Positions 1-11,360 of a DNA stretch of 64,000 bases are shown here, one piece after another (position 1 is the stretch's first letter; each line of letters begins with the position of its first letter). A program made the position numbers and the translations under genes. Origin of the DNA: Lutraria lutraria (taxonomy: Eukaryota; Mollusca; Bivalvia; Venerida; Mactridae); assembly GCA_964023205.1 (NCBI GenBank), contig OZ026842.1, positions 35,293,501-35,357,500 on the forward strand. Reading direction: 5' to 3'. The notes beneath the pieces are model-generated. The model was not told where the DNA came from, ran no database searches, and worked only from the letters and a program-made list of their open reading frames with translations.

Positions 1-29
1 TAGGGTGTTGCATTGGAGATGGTGCACTG
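1..29 (+). mobile_element. MITE family A, 3' end only
   Basis: The window opens inside a copy of a short repeat also found at 26337, 29856, 36299, 50518, 58254, 58758 and 59929. Only the last part is present: the GGGTGTTGC..TTGGAGA stretch and the terminal GTGCACTG followed by TA. The rest lies before the window. Confidence 0.6.
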
Positions 30-355
30 TATATTTGATATCACATCTGCATCATACATACAATCAATATTGATGATTAAGTCTTTTGAATAAGCGCATG
101 TTTCAATTTTTAGAAAGGCGTACATGAACATGACTGTACGTCAGTTTCTACTTAGCAGTCTCGTCATTATTTATAACAGTAATTAATCATGGATAAGAAA
201 AATATTCTTTGATAAACTAATCATTTCAAACAGGTTACCAAGCAAGCTTGTGACGGTAACACACAGAGAGGCACGTGGCTTGATCACTTCTCACGTGCAT
301 AACGTCTAGACGAAGCCGAAAATCCGACCATCTTGTCTGAAACAGCATGAAATTA

Positions 356-455
356 CAGTCAAACACGTGAAAACCGAACTCCCCGAAAACCGGAATTTTT
401 AGAAAACTGGAATTTTGCTCTGTCCGGGAAGGGCCGGTTTTCATGGATTTTACTG
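356..455. mobile_element. 100-bp MITE with TA target duplication (family C)
   Basis: A short palindromic element flanked by TA on both sides. The left end begins CAGTCAAACACGTGAAAACC and the right end, reverse-complemented, begins CAGTAAAATCCATGAAAACC, about 16 of 20 bases alike. The interior is two GGAATTTT-like stretches around a CGGG core. TA target sites and CAGT termini suggest mobilisation by a Tc1/mariner/pogo-type transposase (inference). A minus-strand open frame across it is incidental. Confidence 0.65.
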
Positions 456-456
456 T

Positions 457-2066
457 ATCACAAGTTTGGTGATTTATCCTTAATAACTTAGTTTGGAAAA
501 GCAATCTCTTGTTATTATCTGCAGAGCTAGAAATAAGCTTGGCACATTTTCTGTTTCACAAGATTTTTACATCCGCCTATCTGCTTCACTGTTACAGAAC
601 GGCGGAAAAAACTCCAACAATTAACAATCATGGTATTTTTTTTAATGCACACATCCTTCTGAACCAGGAAATTAGACATACGCTACATAGATATTTAGCA
701 GTATGGAATTTTGGCGTGATAATGCATGGTTTGGTAGCGTTTTTGTCCATTTGTCTGTTTACTGTTTAATTCTCAGAAACATATTCAATGTCTGCTTGTA
801 CTTTCGAAGACACTCATGTTATGGGAAATGCATTAGTTGCAAGTAAGTGTTTGTTTGTTGTCAGTGTGTTGAACGCCATTAATAATTATATCACTGTTAT
901 ACACGGTAGCTTTGGGCTGTTTTTTCTGACCAGTACTAACTTACTCTTCCACGAGGAGCTAGCCGCTCCTTCTTTCGACATGTTTGTCAATATTTCATAG
1001 AAAGGTAAGTCCTGCCGCGAACGGGATTACACGTTTACCAGGACTGTTTATCGACTAAAATAAAACACAAACAAAATATAAACACCCACATTCACCAAAA
1101 AAATATCGAACCAAAGATATACCCAACATAGAGACGTACATGTATACAACAAAATGAAAGATAAAACACAAACACTTTGAAGGGCTGCACCGACTCGGAA
1201 CGGTTAGATAGTTTGATGTTGCGTCAAAATCAAATAATGATAAGTGTATAACAAAAGGCAGACTAAATGGCAACATACCTTTTCAGAGTGATAAAAGTTT
1301 GAAACATTTATGATCATGCAATAAACTCGAAAAAAACGTCCTTCCTATTTGTTTTCATAATTATATATATTTTGTACTTAAGATTTTCAATTCGTCCCAA
1401 ATTATGTTCGTACCTTAGATTTAGTAATTAGAAAATATAAGATGGGTCCCCAATAAATTCGATCGGAAACACAAATAATGTTTTCATGGCTTAATCTTCA
1501 GATCTAATTTATCGCTGTTATAATTGAAAAAAAAAAACGTTTTAATTCTTAATAAATCTTTTTATCATAATTGTATCAATTGAGAGCCACGTATATTTCG
1601 ATTAATGAAATCGTTAGTTTCAAGTATATAGTCTCTATGGCGTTCTATGAACAAGTATTTCAAGATATACATTAATTTGTATGATACACTAATATCTTGT
1701 ATCACATAAAACCGCATCAGCAGAACTTTACAAGTACCCAGGAAATAGGATTCTGACAAGAGATGACTTAATTCAAGTAAAATTACTCCGGAAAAAAATA
1801 TTCGAGAAAAGAGTAGGGCTATAAATGTCCGGTTCTACCGTATTTTCTGTCCCCTCACTGGGACACTTTAAAATGACCATGGCTGAACAGGCCGTTAAAC
1901 AATAGATAAAAAATACCCCATTTGGCAACTTTGATTTAAAGTTTCTTCTCGTGTTCTCCTTGAATTTCACATGTATGAAATATCAGTGGTCTAATAACAG
2001 GACAAGACGAATAAACAGGATGCCAAAGAAAAGTAGGCCTACTTGTAAACAACATCATAATAATGT
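457..2066. other. AT-rich DNA without recognised feature
   Basis: Several short open frames of 60-90 codons occur on both strands. None shows a known motif, a repeat relationship elsewhere in the window, or splice signals that build a gene. I see nothing I can support here. Confidence 0.4.
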
Positions 2067-2817
2067 TATTATAGTAATTAAAAAAACCTAAAGATGAAAT
2101 ATATTTATAAGTACATAGATCTGATCTGATATGAGTTATTTTGGTAATGCTTTAATTACTTCCCCATACATTATGCTGATGCTGTATCTTAATACTCTTC
2201 ATATCTCAAATCCTACAATATCTTCAGACATACATTGCAATAATTCTTTAAGCCAGCATCTTAAATCTCATTATAGAACAGGTGCTTGCATTAAATTTAT
2301 TGATGAAATTTATACGTATTAAAATTCTTCATTCAAAAGTGTATTTATGGTATGGATTAATATAAAGAGAGAGGAAGTAACATGTTTTCGCGACAGTGAG
2401 CGTCTTTGACATCATTTTTCGTATGAAAACAATATTTATAGCAAGAGAGGTTCATCTTTTATATAAAGAATTCAGCAATTTAGAATAACTATACCAGAAC
2501 ACGTCTAGTTAGTTATTTTGCTAAGAGTAATAATATCATTTGCGATTAAATATAAAATACCTAAAGGTTCATTTGCTTTCAATATAGAACCAGTCAACGC
2601 CCCCCCCCCCATTCTTCCCCGAAACCACACAGTGTACGAAATGTTGGTCAACAAACAGGCTGAATTTACTATTGTTTAATTTACAAAGCTTTCAAATGCT
2701 AACAAGATTGGAGAATGTATGATTATATCATACATATTACCAAAATAACTCACATCAGATCAGATCTATGTACTTATAAATATATTTCATCTTTAGGTTT
2801 TTTTAATTACTATAATA
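2067..2817. mobile_element. 751-bp element with 82-bp near-perfect inverted arms
   Basis: The left arm (2067-2148) and right arm (2736-2817) are inverted copies. The left begins TATTATAGTAATTAAAAAAA and the right ends in its reverse complement, with only a few mismatches along about 82 bases. The 587-bp loop has no transposase-like frame; it holds a poly-C run near 2600 and a 63-codon open frame at 2131-2322 that begins inside the left arm. It resembles a non-autonomous TIR or foldback transposon. No target duplication is obvious in the AT-rich flanks, so the family is unassigned. Confidence 0.7.
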
Positions 2818-3014
2818 TAATCTAACCAGGCAATGTTCTTGAAATATTTTAACTACTGATATCTAAATGTACCCGTTTTCAGTGACTGTGACATTGTCGG
2901 CCCAGCGGCCTGAAGTTGGCGGCCTAGCGGTGTAAAATGTTAAATATTGAAAGACCATTAGTTCTTATCTTGATTGAGGATACAGAAAAACATAGAAGGA
3001 AAAAGAAGTATTTT

Positions 3015-3098
3015 ACGTTTACACGGGACTCCAACCATGGTCTCGGTCTTGAGCGACAGCCAAACGAACAACGCGCTTAACAGTTTTGCCACCCATGG
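3015..3098 (-). repeat. tRNA-like SINE head (degenerate)
   Basis: On the minus strand, TGTTAAGCGCGTTG resembles a pol III A box. About 40 bases later GGTTGGAGTCCCGTG resembles a B box (consensus GGTTCGANTCC). No full cloverleaf folds from it. This is most likely the head of a tRNA-derived SINE rather than a functional tRNA gene. Confidence 0.4.
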
Positions 3099-3167
3099 TG
3101 TTTTCTGCATTGTATGTGGTACTTGGAGACAATGTGATTGTTATGAATATTTCACACAGATAAAATA

Positions 3168-3219
3168 ACGGAATCCGGATAGGGCCACATCGATCGCTGA
3201 GGCTCTACCCGGATTCCGT
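3168..3219. repeat. Hairpin-forming inverted repeat
   Basis: A 15-base arm, ACGGAATCCGGATAG, is followed 22 bases later by CTACCCGGATTCCGT, its reverse complement with one mismatch. It may be a small MITE remnant or a transcribed hairpin; there is no evidence for a role. Confidence 0.5.
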
Positions 3220-4691
3220 ACAAAATGGTTCTTTGTCTACCTCTGTTTGATAACATTTTGCTACAGTTTGGTGTAAATGTAAAGTTTAAGCATTCTGAAG
3301 CCGGAATAGTCATATGTTCAGTTGTAAATCTCTGCAAATATCCGGGTTGCCTTTACCATCTTCCTTTTTATTGGGTTGGAGGAATAGGTATCGTTTTTAA
3401 CAATATAGTGGGATTGCAACGAATCCAATCCCTTTGGTTCGGATCCAGTCAAACACAAATGGTGAAATTCGAATACTTCGGATCGGATTAGTATCTGGAG
3501 TTACATGAATAGTTGTATTCATTTCCTCGTTTTATACAATTGATAGTATGACAAAGTAGACGGTATTTCTTGATTTTTAATCTTAAAAATTTGTCATTTG
3601 TAAATGAAAGAACTAACAACAAACAAATGTATATTTACAATACAACTTACGATAACATTGGACTAAATTCACATTAATATTAAATTATTAAAAAAATATA
3701 CACAATCAGCAAAAAATAGTGCCCAACAAAAATACTGCATTATATTAATAGTAATGTACCTTCTGTTACACAATAAACATGTCTGATGTTAAAACTGGCA
3801 TTATACTATAGAACAAAGTGTAAATCTATAATGCATCAATTAGTTTACAGTCTAGGTTTCAGAAAGATTATTTGATACTATAATGTAATAATCTCCATTT
3901 CAATTATATTAAAATAAAAGAAATATACGAATTTGGTTAGTCAGTTGCTTCTTTAGAAATATATAGGTTCAATAATCAATGTTTAAATACCAGTATATAA
4001 TTATGAACAATCAAGCAGCATTAGATTTATATAAAACAAGTGCAGTGATTCTCTGTTAATCATAATAATTGACCGGTCAAATGCGCCAATATTCGAGTAA
4101 ATCCAAAAGAACAAAAGAAAAAGACCACACTGCCGATTTCAATCTCGGCGAAGCATCTCATATCTTCCTTGTCGATATTTCAGGGAAATCGTAAAAGAAA
4201 TACCAATCCCGAAAACAGACGACAAAGATCGGTAACTAGACTGTGTCCCAGATACGAGTAATGATAAATATTTGCGTCCCAAGTGCTGACGAAAATAAAT
4301 GTCATATGAAACAAGCGCACTAGCCACTGGACCAAGGACGCAGCCTGCTTGAAACAATAAGGACGAAGATTCGGTTGAATGTTTAATGGTTTCAAATAAA
4401 CACCTTAAGTTTGTTAAAAATTAGAAAATTTCAATTCAAACAACAAACCAATAATATTATTTGATCTGTCTACCATCTTCTTGAAAATATGAAGAAAGCA
4501 TTGTGTGGAAATGTCACAATTACCAACATAGAGCTCCTTGGATAGTTCGTATAACTACATCGCCAGAAATAGAAGGCTTTTTATCTAAATACCATTTGAA
4601 TGAGTATTTTATATTTGAGCAAACATCTTGATGACCTGTGAAGGTTTGACACAAAGCACAACTACACCAACTAAAAGCACAAGTACATGTA

Positions 4692-4836
4692 CCTCCCATC
4701 ATAAGTGAAAGTACCTCGCATCATAAGTGAAAGTACCTCCCATCATAAGTCAAAGTACCTCCCATCATAAGTCAAAGTACCTCCCATCATAAGTCAAAGT
4801 ACCTCCCATCATAAGTCAAAGTACCTCCCATCATAA
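4692..4836. repeat. 22-bp minisatellite, about 6.6 units
   Basis: Units of the type CCTCCCATCATAAGTCAAAG plus TA run head to tail. The first two carry GTGAAAG and the later ones GTCAAAG. The corresponding place in copy B (about 11182-11215) holds only two imperfect units before the shared AATCCTCTAGCGTGTGTG sequence. The array therefore expanded in copy A, or collapsed in B, after the duplication. Confidence 0.9.
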
Positions 4837-5133
4837 TCCTCTAGCGTGTGTGCTTAGGATAAACATATGCGCTACACCAGGTGAATTGTAGTATCGTCCG
4901 ATTCCTGTCTTCTAAAGCATTTTAGGCATTAATAGGGATAAAGCATTAATATGATTAATAACATATCGATGTTACCATTTAAGGAAAGGTGGACTTAACT
5001 ATGTTGGTAAATATGAACGGTGCATCTGTGCAGTCACATACTGTTGAAATGTTAAAGTCACAGAGAAAGTTGTGGAAATGTATGAAACTGGCTGTTTCAT
5101 TTTATTGTTTTATCTCATAGACTAAGATCAACA

Positions 5134-5961
5134 TTAATTATCTTTCCGAACAACAACGTCTCCATTTAAATCAATACCGATGATATATTCGTTGTTTTGA
5201 TTAAGAGTTCGCATTGTGCAACCGATTTAAGTGGGTCGGTATTTGGTTCAGTATCTTTAAGACATTCTTTAATTGGTTCCACGTCATCAGTGACAAACAC
5301 CATTGAAAGTGTAGTTTGACCAACTTGATTGTGGTGTCTGTGGATATCATATGTGGCAAAATCTGAAACAGTAAAACATAACACTAAAGAATCTCTATGA
5401 TGTTGTCCGTTATTTGAATACGTGTCCAATGTATCTGTAACCAATGACAATGGTGAAGCGAGTCGCTCAGGCCATGCTTGAAAACAATACTGCTTGTGAA
5501 TGTGTTCAACCTTTCATACGTCCTTGTGACACAAACCATGTAGGAGGTTTAATATATATATGTTGATTAAATTATTTTCCCTTCGCAAAGCAATTTTTGG
5601 ATTATTCTCGTGACTCGAAACTTATTATCGTTAAACAAATCACTGACATAACCATTTTTTTCTGAATAAAATTACTTTATTTAAAGCCTTTTATTTTATA
5701 GATTACTTTATCATATCGCAAACTACCTACTTAACGTGTGTATAGATCTTTAAACAAATCGAATTTTGCAAAATATAAAATGGTTTCTTTATAGAAAATT
5801 ATTGCAAATCCATAGATAAGATCGTGCAGTATACCAAAGATTGTGCAAAGTAGCCATTATTACCTGAAGATTTTGATGCTGTATCAATCTCCTCCCATTT
5901 GTCTGCGTTAAATCCGTCTATAAATCGGCCAGACATCTTAATTTGTCTTTATGTAGTAAAC
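5134..5961 (-). CDS. Orphan small two-coding-exon gene, copy A
   Basis: I do not recognise this protein family. The first coding exon begins after an AG acceptor at 5961, has its ATG at 5936 and ends at a GT donor after 5864 (73 coding bases, phase 1; MSGRFIDGFNADKWEEIDTA start). The second begins at about 5476 after TTTTCAAG and continues in phase as AWPERLASPLS. The visible frame stops at 5166, giving about 127 residues. It has no signal peptide or membrane segment; the middle is acidic (VTDDVEPIK, DTEPNTDPLK). Near the 3' end copy A carries a 2-bp length difference from copy B. After it, the other frame reads IGIDLNGDVVV to a stop at 5134, matching the B frame, so the last part of A is probably shifted. 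A 5' untranslated exon ends at 6767. The preserved splice layout and amino-acid similarity with copy B argue for real coding ancestry. Whether A is still functional is uncertain. Confidence 0.5.
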
Positions 5962-6766
5962 CTGAAGTGGAAAGACGAATATTCAGCGAATATTAAAATA
6001 TGGAAACATGGAAACGCAGCAATACAATAACCTACCATACAACACATGCTGTGAACATAGACCAGGCAAACAACCGTATAGATGGAACAATGAAACAACT
6101 TCAAAATATTGTTAACACCTACTCAAATGACGTATTTTAAGTTTTTTCTAATGCATAGAGAGGGGAAAGACTTGTGTAATAAACGAATCGAATTAAGCCA
6201 CACGTACAGACAGAATAACAACAATATTCCAAAGGAACACTATTCGCAAAAGTAGTAACCTCGCTGAGTTTAAAACCAATCACAACGACAACAATTCCCG
6301 TACAACTACATATAAATACAAAGTTACCGAATACAAATGTTTTGTTGCTATTGTGATAAGATAATATATGCTCATACGCGTGATTTTAATACGCCAATAC
6401 TATAAAATTAATAAAAATACATTATTATGTATAAGAGATTACGGAGTTAATTACATTATTCTTTCATTTACTTTGAAATTTTCTCAAATACTAATAGGTA
6501 TTAAATCTAGGCCATGCCAGGAAAAGGTCCATTCAATTAATAATTTACCTATACAGAAAAAAGTTTTTTTCACGTGTAACTTTAAGATAAAGCGTGATGT
6601 ATTTTCATTTAATCCGTACGAAATATAAGCACCTCACTACTTTATGAAAAGTTAAAGTGGAAAACATACTCCATAATACTTGAATTGGTCATTAATTAAT
6701 TAATACAATATTTGAATCATTGGTTTGCATTACTTTAAGTTTTCGTTCGCATTATTATAAAATTAC

Positions 6767-6860
6767 CTGAATTTTCTTGTCCAAGAAATGTAAATACGAA
6801 ATCCGATGTCCAGTTCCTTTATCATCGAGTAATTATTTGATAGTGCGGACTGTCTGAACA
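6767..6860 (-). other. Probable 5' untranslated exon of copy A gene
   Basis: On the minus strand this stretch ends TTCAG/GTAATTTTAT, a good splice donor, and is conserved with 14064-14150 in copy B, including the donor. It lies upstream of the ATG exon and contains no in-frame start that would extend the protein. The upstream boundary is unknown; conservation continues to about 6940, which may include the promoter. I see no clear TATA box. Confidence 0.4.
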
Positions 6861-7512
6861 AACACACGCATATGTTGTTTGTCAATCAATAAACTGATAC
6901 ACTGTAATGGCAGTATATTTACGTAAAAAAACATTTAGACAAGATTATAAGCTATGATACAAAAGCATCAAAGGCGACGCCGAAACGTAATATAATGACT
7001 GATGAAAAAGTATTGTTTGTGTAACTGTTGATCAATAGTTGCCACCTACTGAATAAGACTAATAAAGTATGAGAGTTTTTTTTGGTCATTTTGTTGTCGA
7101 GTGATTGATCAGAAACCGTTATGTTTCATAATTAATTACTATTACTAAGATATCTGTACATACTTCTGTATAAAATTGTGAATGAATTTATGCAGAAATG
7201 GCTGTACAATTAGAATAAATTTGTAAACAATGTGTTATTATACACGCTAAAATTATACTGAACCGCAAGCACTTTAGAAAAATGCATTATGTAGGCCATG
7301 TATGAATTTGCAATGAAATGGCAACCTGCAATCTATCAAATATTAAATAGTCATTAGAAATATGCAATCTGTTGCAAAGAATGCAACCGAAATTATTTTT
7401 GTCAAAGCCAGGCTAGTAATATGTACACAACACTAATGTCCAATCATGATTTTCAAATCCCATGTGTTAATAAATATTCAATAATACAACCGAATACATA
7501 CGGTCCTATAAT

Positions 7513-9117
7513 AAACAAGAGGGCCATGATGGCCCTATAAATGCTCACCAGGAGAAAAGGTCATTTGGAGATTAACATTGTTGAAGTTTTCTATACGAGT
7601 CTAAGTAAGATCAAGTGACCCATCTGGGCCGTTTTTTATGCCATGGCCATTATATGAACAGATTTTAAAGAGGTCCATCAGACAAAGCTAGATACCAAAT
7701 ATCTTAGCTCTAGGCCTTGTGGTTTCGGAGAAGAAGATTTTTAAAAATGTTCCTATATAAAATAGAATAAACCCCAGGGCAGGGCTAATTTTTACCCCGG
7801 GGCCATAATTTGAACAAACTTGGTAGAGGTCCACTACACAATGCCACATGCAAAATATCTAAGCTCTAGGCCTTGCGGTTTCGGAGAAGAAGATTTTTTA
7901 AATTTTCCTATATAAGTCTATACAAATCAAGTGACCCCCGGGGCGGGGCCAATTTTGACCCTAGGGCAATAATTTGAACAAACTTGGTAGAGGTCCACTA
8001 GACAATGCTACATACCAAATATCTTAGCTCTAGGCCTTGTGGTTTCGGAGAAGAAGATTTTTAAAAATGTTCCTATATAAAATAGAATAAACCCCAGGGC
8101 AGGGCCAATTTTGACCCTAGGGCAATAATTTGAACAAACTTGGTAGAGGTCCACTAGATAATGCTACATACCAAATATCTCAGCTCTAGGCCTTGTGGTT
8201 TTGGAGAAGAAGATTTTTAAAATTTTCCTATATAAGTCTATATAAATCAAGTGACCCTCGGGGCGGGGCCAATTTTGACCCTAGGGCAATAATTTGAACA
8301 AACTTGGTAGAGGTCCACTAGACAATGCTACATACCACAAATCTTAGCTCTAGGCCTTGTGGTTTCGGAGAAGAAGATTTTTTTAATTTTCCTATATAAA
8401 ATAGAATAAACCCCAGGACAGGGCCATTTTTGACCCGGGGCCATAATTTGAACAATCTTGGTAGAGGTCCACTAGACAATGCCACATACAAAATATCTAA
8501 GCTCTAGGCCTTGCGGTTTCGGAGGAGAAGATTTTTTTAATTTTCCTATATAAGTCTATATAAATCAAGTGACCCCCGGGGCGGGGCCAATTTTGACCCT
8601 ATGGCAATAATTTGAACAAACTTGGTAGAGGTCCACTAGACTATGCTACACACCAAATATCAAAGCTCTAGGCATTGTAGTTTTTGACAAGAAGATTTTT
8701 TAAATTTCCTATATAAGTCTATGTAAAATCAAGTTACCCCCGGGGCGGAGCCAATTTTGACCCTAGGGGAATAATTTGAACAATCTTTGTAGAGTTCCAT
8801 TAGACAATGCTACATACCAAATATCTCAGCTCTAGGCCCTGTGGTTTCAGACAAGAAGATTTTTTAAGTTTTTTCAATTTGTTGCCATAGCAACCAGAAT
8901 TTTTAATGAAATTTAATTTTTTGAACAACTTTGAAAGGGGACCACCCAAGGATCATTCCAGCCAAGTTTGGTTGCAATTGGCATAGCGGTGTACGAGGAG
9001 ATGTTGTTTTAAGTAAACATGGACGCCACGTATTCGTAACGACGCACGACGCACGATGGACGCAGGGCGATCACAAAAGCTCACCCTGAGCACATTCGTG
9101 CTCTGGTGAGCTAAAAA
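7513..9117 (+). mobile_element. Helitron-like element with central tandem array
   Basis: The left end carries the palindrome GGCCATGATGGCC followed by CTATAAATGCTCACC. The right end has a GAGCAC..GTGCTC hairpin followed by TGGTGAGCTAA, which fits a Helitron 3' end (hairpin, then CTRR). The centre is about eight copies of a roughly 160-bp unit containing TCTAGGCCTTGTGGTTTCGG and TTGGTAGAGGTCCACTAGA. Such tandem cores are known in non-autonomous bivalve Helitrons (pearl-type elements). A TTGTTGCCATAGCAACC palindrome lies at the right edge of the array near 8880. No Rep/helicase gene is present, so it would depend on another copy. It sits between duplication copies A and B. Confidence 0.7.
7700..8860 (+). 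repeat. Dimeric tandem array, alternating 156- and 164-bp units
   Basis: The GGTTTCGGAG motif or its variant recurs at 7721, 7877, 8041, 8197, 8361, 8515, 8679 and 8843. The spacings are 156, 164, 156, 164, 154, 164 and 164. In the first six units two types alternate: one with AAAATAGAATAAACCCCAGG, the other with AGTCTATATAAATCAAGTGA. This is a two-unit higher-order structure that relaxes toward the right end. Confidence 0.85.
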
Positions 9118-10213
9118 GAGTGTGTAATTTAGCAGCTTTTCTACTTATTAAATACTTCGGATCGGATCCTATTGTAACATTGTGTGTAGTTGTATAATTG
9201 TTTTCCTTCGTTTCATAAAACCAATTTATATTATGACAACTTGGACTGTATTTCTTGATCGTTAAAAAATGAATAAGTAAACAACTTAATATTAAATATT
9301 TTTTACAATACAACTTAAGACGACATTAACCTACATTCACATTAACATTAAATGAAAGAATCACAGTTTCAGCCAGAAACACTTCGTATTTATAAAGTGT
9401 TAGTAATTAATAAATATACACAATCAGCAAGAATTAGTGCATATTAACAAAACACTTCATTGTATCAATAGTAGTTTACCTTCTGTTACACAAGAAATAT
9501 GTCTGATGTTAAAACTGGTATTATGCTTAAGTATAAATTGTAAATCTATAATGCATCAATTAGTTTTCAGCAGTGAACTAATATGGAAAGTTTGAGTTTA
9601 TATGAAGTTTATATGTTAAAGTCTAAGATGCAAATTTAAAAATGGCAGTGTAAAATAAACACACATTTTGGTTCAGACTGTTTCCACGTTGTCATTCTTA
9701 TCATCAAAGGCAGCTCAAGAGCTTCACACTCAGCCTTACCAAAGGTGTGCTCGTGCTAAACAGTAGTCAGTTTCTCCTACAATCTAGATACCAGAATGTT
9801 CAAAATGAACAAAATTCATGAATTTGGTTAATCAGTTGCTTCTTAGGAAATAAATTGGTACAATAATCAATGTTTAATTATCAGTATGTATTTATGAACA
9901 ATCAAGCTGCATTAGATTTATATAAAACAACTGCAGTGGTTCTACGTTAATCATAATGATGAAAACATGCATGACCTTTGACCGATCAAATGAGTTTATT
10001 CTAGTTAATCCAATTATTATACCCAACTCCCGTTTTCAATGTTAAGACGCCTATACCTGAGCGGGCATTAATTTTTAATAGGACACTGTAAAACACAAAA
10101 AATAGACTAATATTTCGTTTACTGAGTTCGAAGCGCCAGTAAAAGCTTTATAATCAATGTAATGTTACTGCTTATCAAAATGTTAAGACATTATATTTTT
10201 ATTTTTTGCATTT

Positions 10214-10378
10214 CCATGTAATCTTTGGTATAATATAATAAATAGCACATTTCTGAGATTCGCCAGCCCTCGAAAAAATGTTGTCTCGGTCAACATTATT
10301 TTTCTCACGCTGACGATTTTTAATAACACTCTCTCAGAAATGTGATATTTATTACATTATGCCAAAGATTTCATAGAA
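10214..10378. mobile_element. 165-bp MITE with about 47-bp terminal inverted repeats
   Basis: The left arm begins TTCCATGTAATCTTTGGTAT and runs to CACATTTCTGAGA near 10260. The right arm (10331-10378) is its inverted copy with a handful of changes. The loop is about 70 bp. The element lies in copy B and the equivalent place in copy A (about 4120) lacks it, so it inserted after the duplication or was lost from A. Confidence 0.7.
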
Positions 10379-11360
10379 GGTGTTTATATATCATTGCCAC
10401 ACTGATTATTTCAATCTCGGCGGCGAATCACCTCATATCGAAAAGAACTGCCAATCTCGAAAACATACGACAAATTCGGTATGTAGACTGTTTCCCTGTT
10501 ACTAACAATATGTGCTAGCCCAGTACAGATGAAAGAAAATATCTTAAACAAACGCAAGTCGTTAAAATAGGAGAAAACCATATTTCATAGAAGGGTATAA
10601 CTGGCCGGTTTTCTAATTCGGCGCACTAGCCACCTGACCACGGCCGCATCCTGCTTAAAACAATAAGGACGAAGATTCGGTTGTCCGTTCAATGGTTTAG
10701 AATAAGCACCTTTGTTAAAAATAAGAACAAATGCGATTATGAACATGAATATTTAATAAAACAGTTTTGGACAAGGTCATTATTCATACTGTATTAAAAC
10801 AACAAACAAATATATTAATTGATCTATATACCACCTTTTAATATGTTACTTTTGTCGGAAGCTAAGCTTTGAACTTTGCATAAAACACGTATTAGATTAT
10901 ACTATCACGTGATTGACAGTTTTCAGAAAACATGAACATGTGAAGCAAACAGTGTGTGGAAATGTCAAAATTATCAACATGGAGCTCCTTTGATAGTTTG
11001 TATAAAGCTGCGAGATGTACTTTGCATTAAAATCGTCCAGAAATAGATGGCTTTTTCTAAATTCCATTATGAATTACTATTCTATATTTGAGCAAACGTC
11101 CTAATGACCTGTAAGCCATAATCCCAATGGCATGTGTATATGTGTAAAATAATGCACGACTACACGAACTTAAGCACAATTACCTCCCATCATGGGCATA
11201 CGTACCTCCCATCATAATCCTCTAGCGTGTGTGTTTAGTATAAACATATCCGCTGCAGCAAATGATTAGGATATCTCTTCCGTTTCCTTCCTTCTGGGGC
11301 ATTTTGGCATTAATATGCACAATACATTAACATGATTAAAAACATATCGAAGTTATCATT

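Larger units (their letters stand above)
3472..7120. repeat. Segmental duplication, copy A
   Basis: This 3.65-kb segment is collinear with 9151-14395. The match starts at AATACTTCGGATCGGAT (3472 and 9151) and runs in order through the last coding exon, the ATG exon and the 5' untranslated exon to a TTGTCGAGT.ATTGATC stretch near 7100 and 14380. Identity is patchy but unmistakable. Differences are insertions: copy B has a MITE near 10.2 kb and a SINE at 13.7 kb, while copy A has an expanded 22-bp array at 4692. Confidence 0.8.

Noticed and set aside
4692..4836. Possible CRISPR array (regular short repeats)
   Set aside because: Units are contiguous with no unique spacers, and the DNA is eukaryotic.
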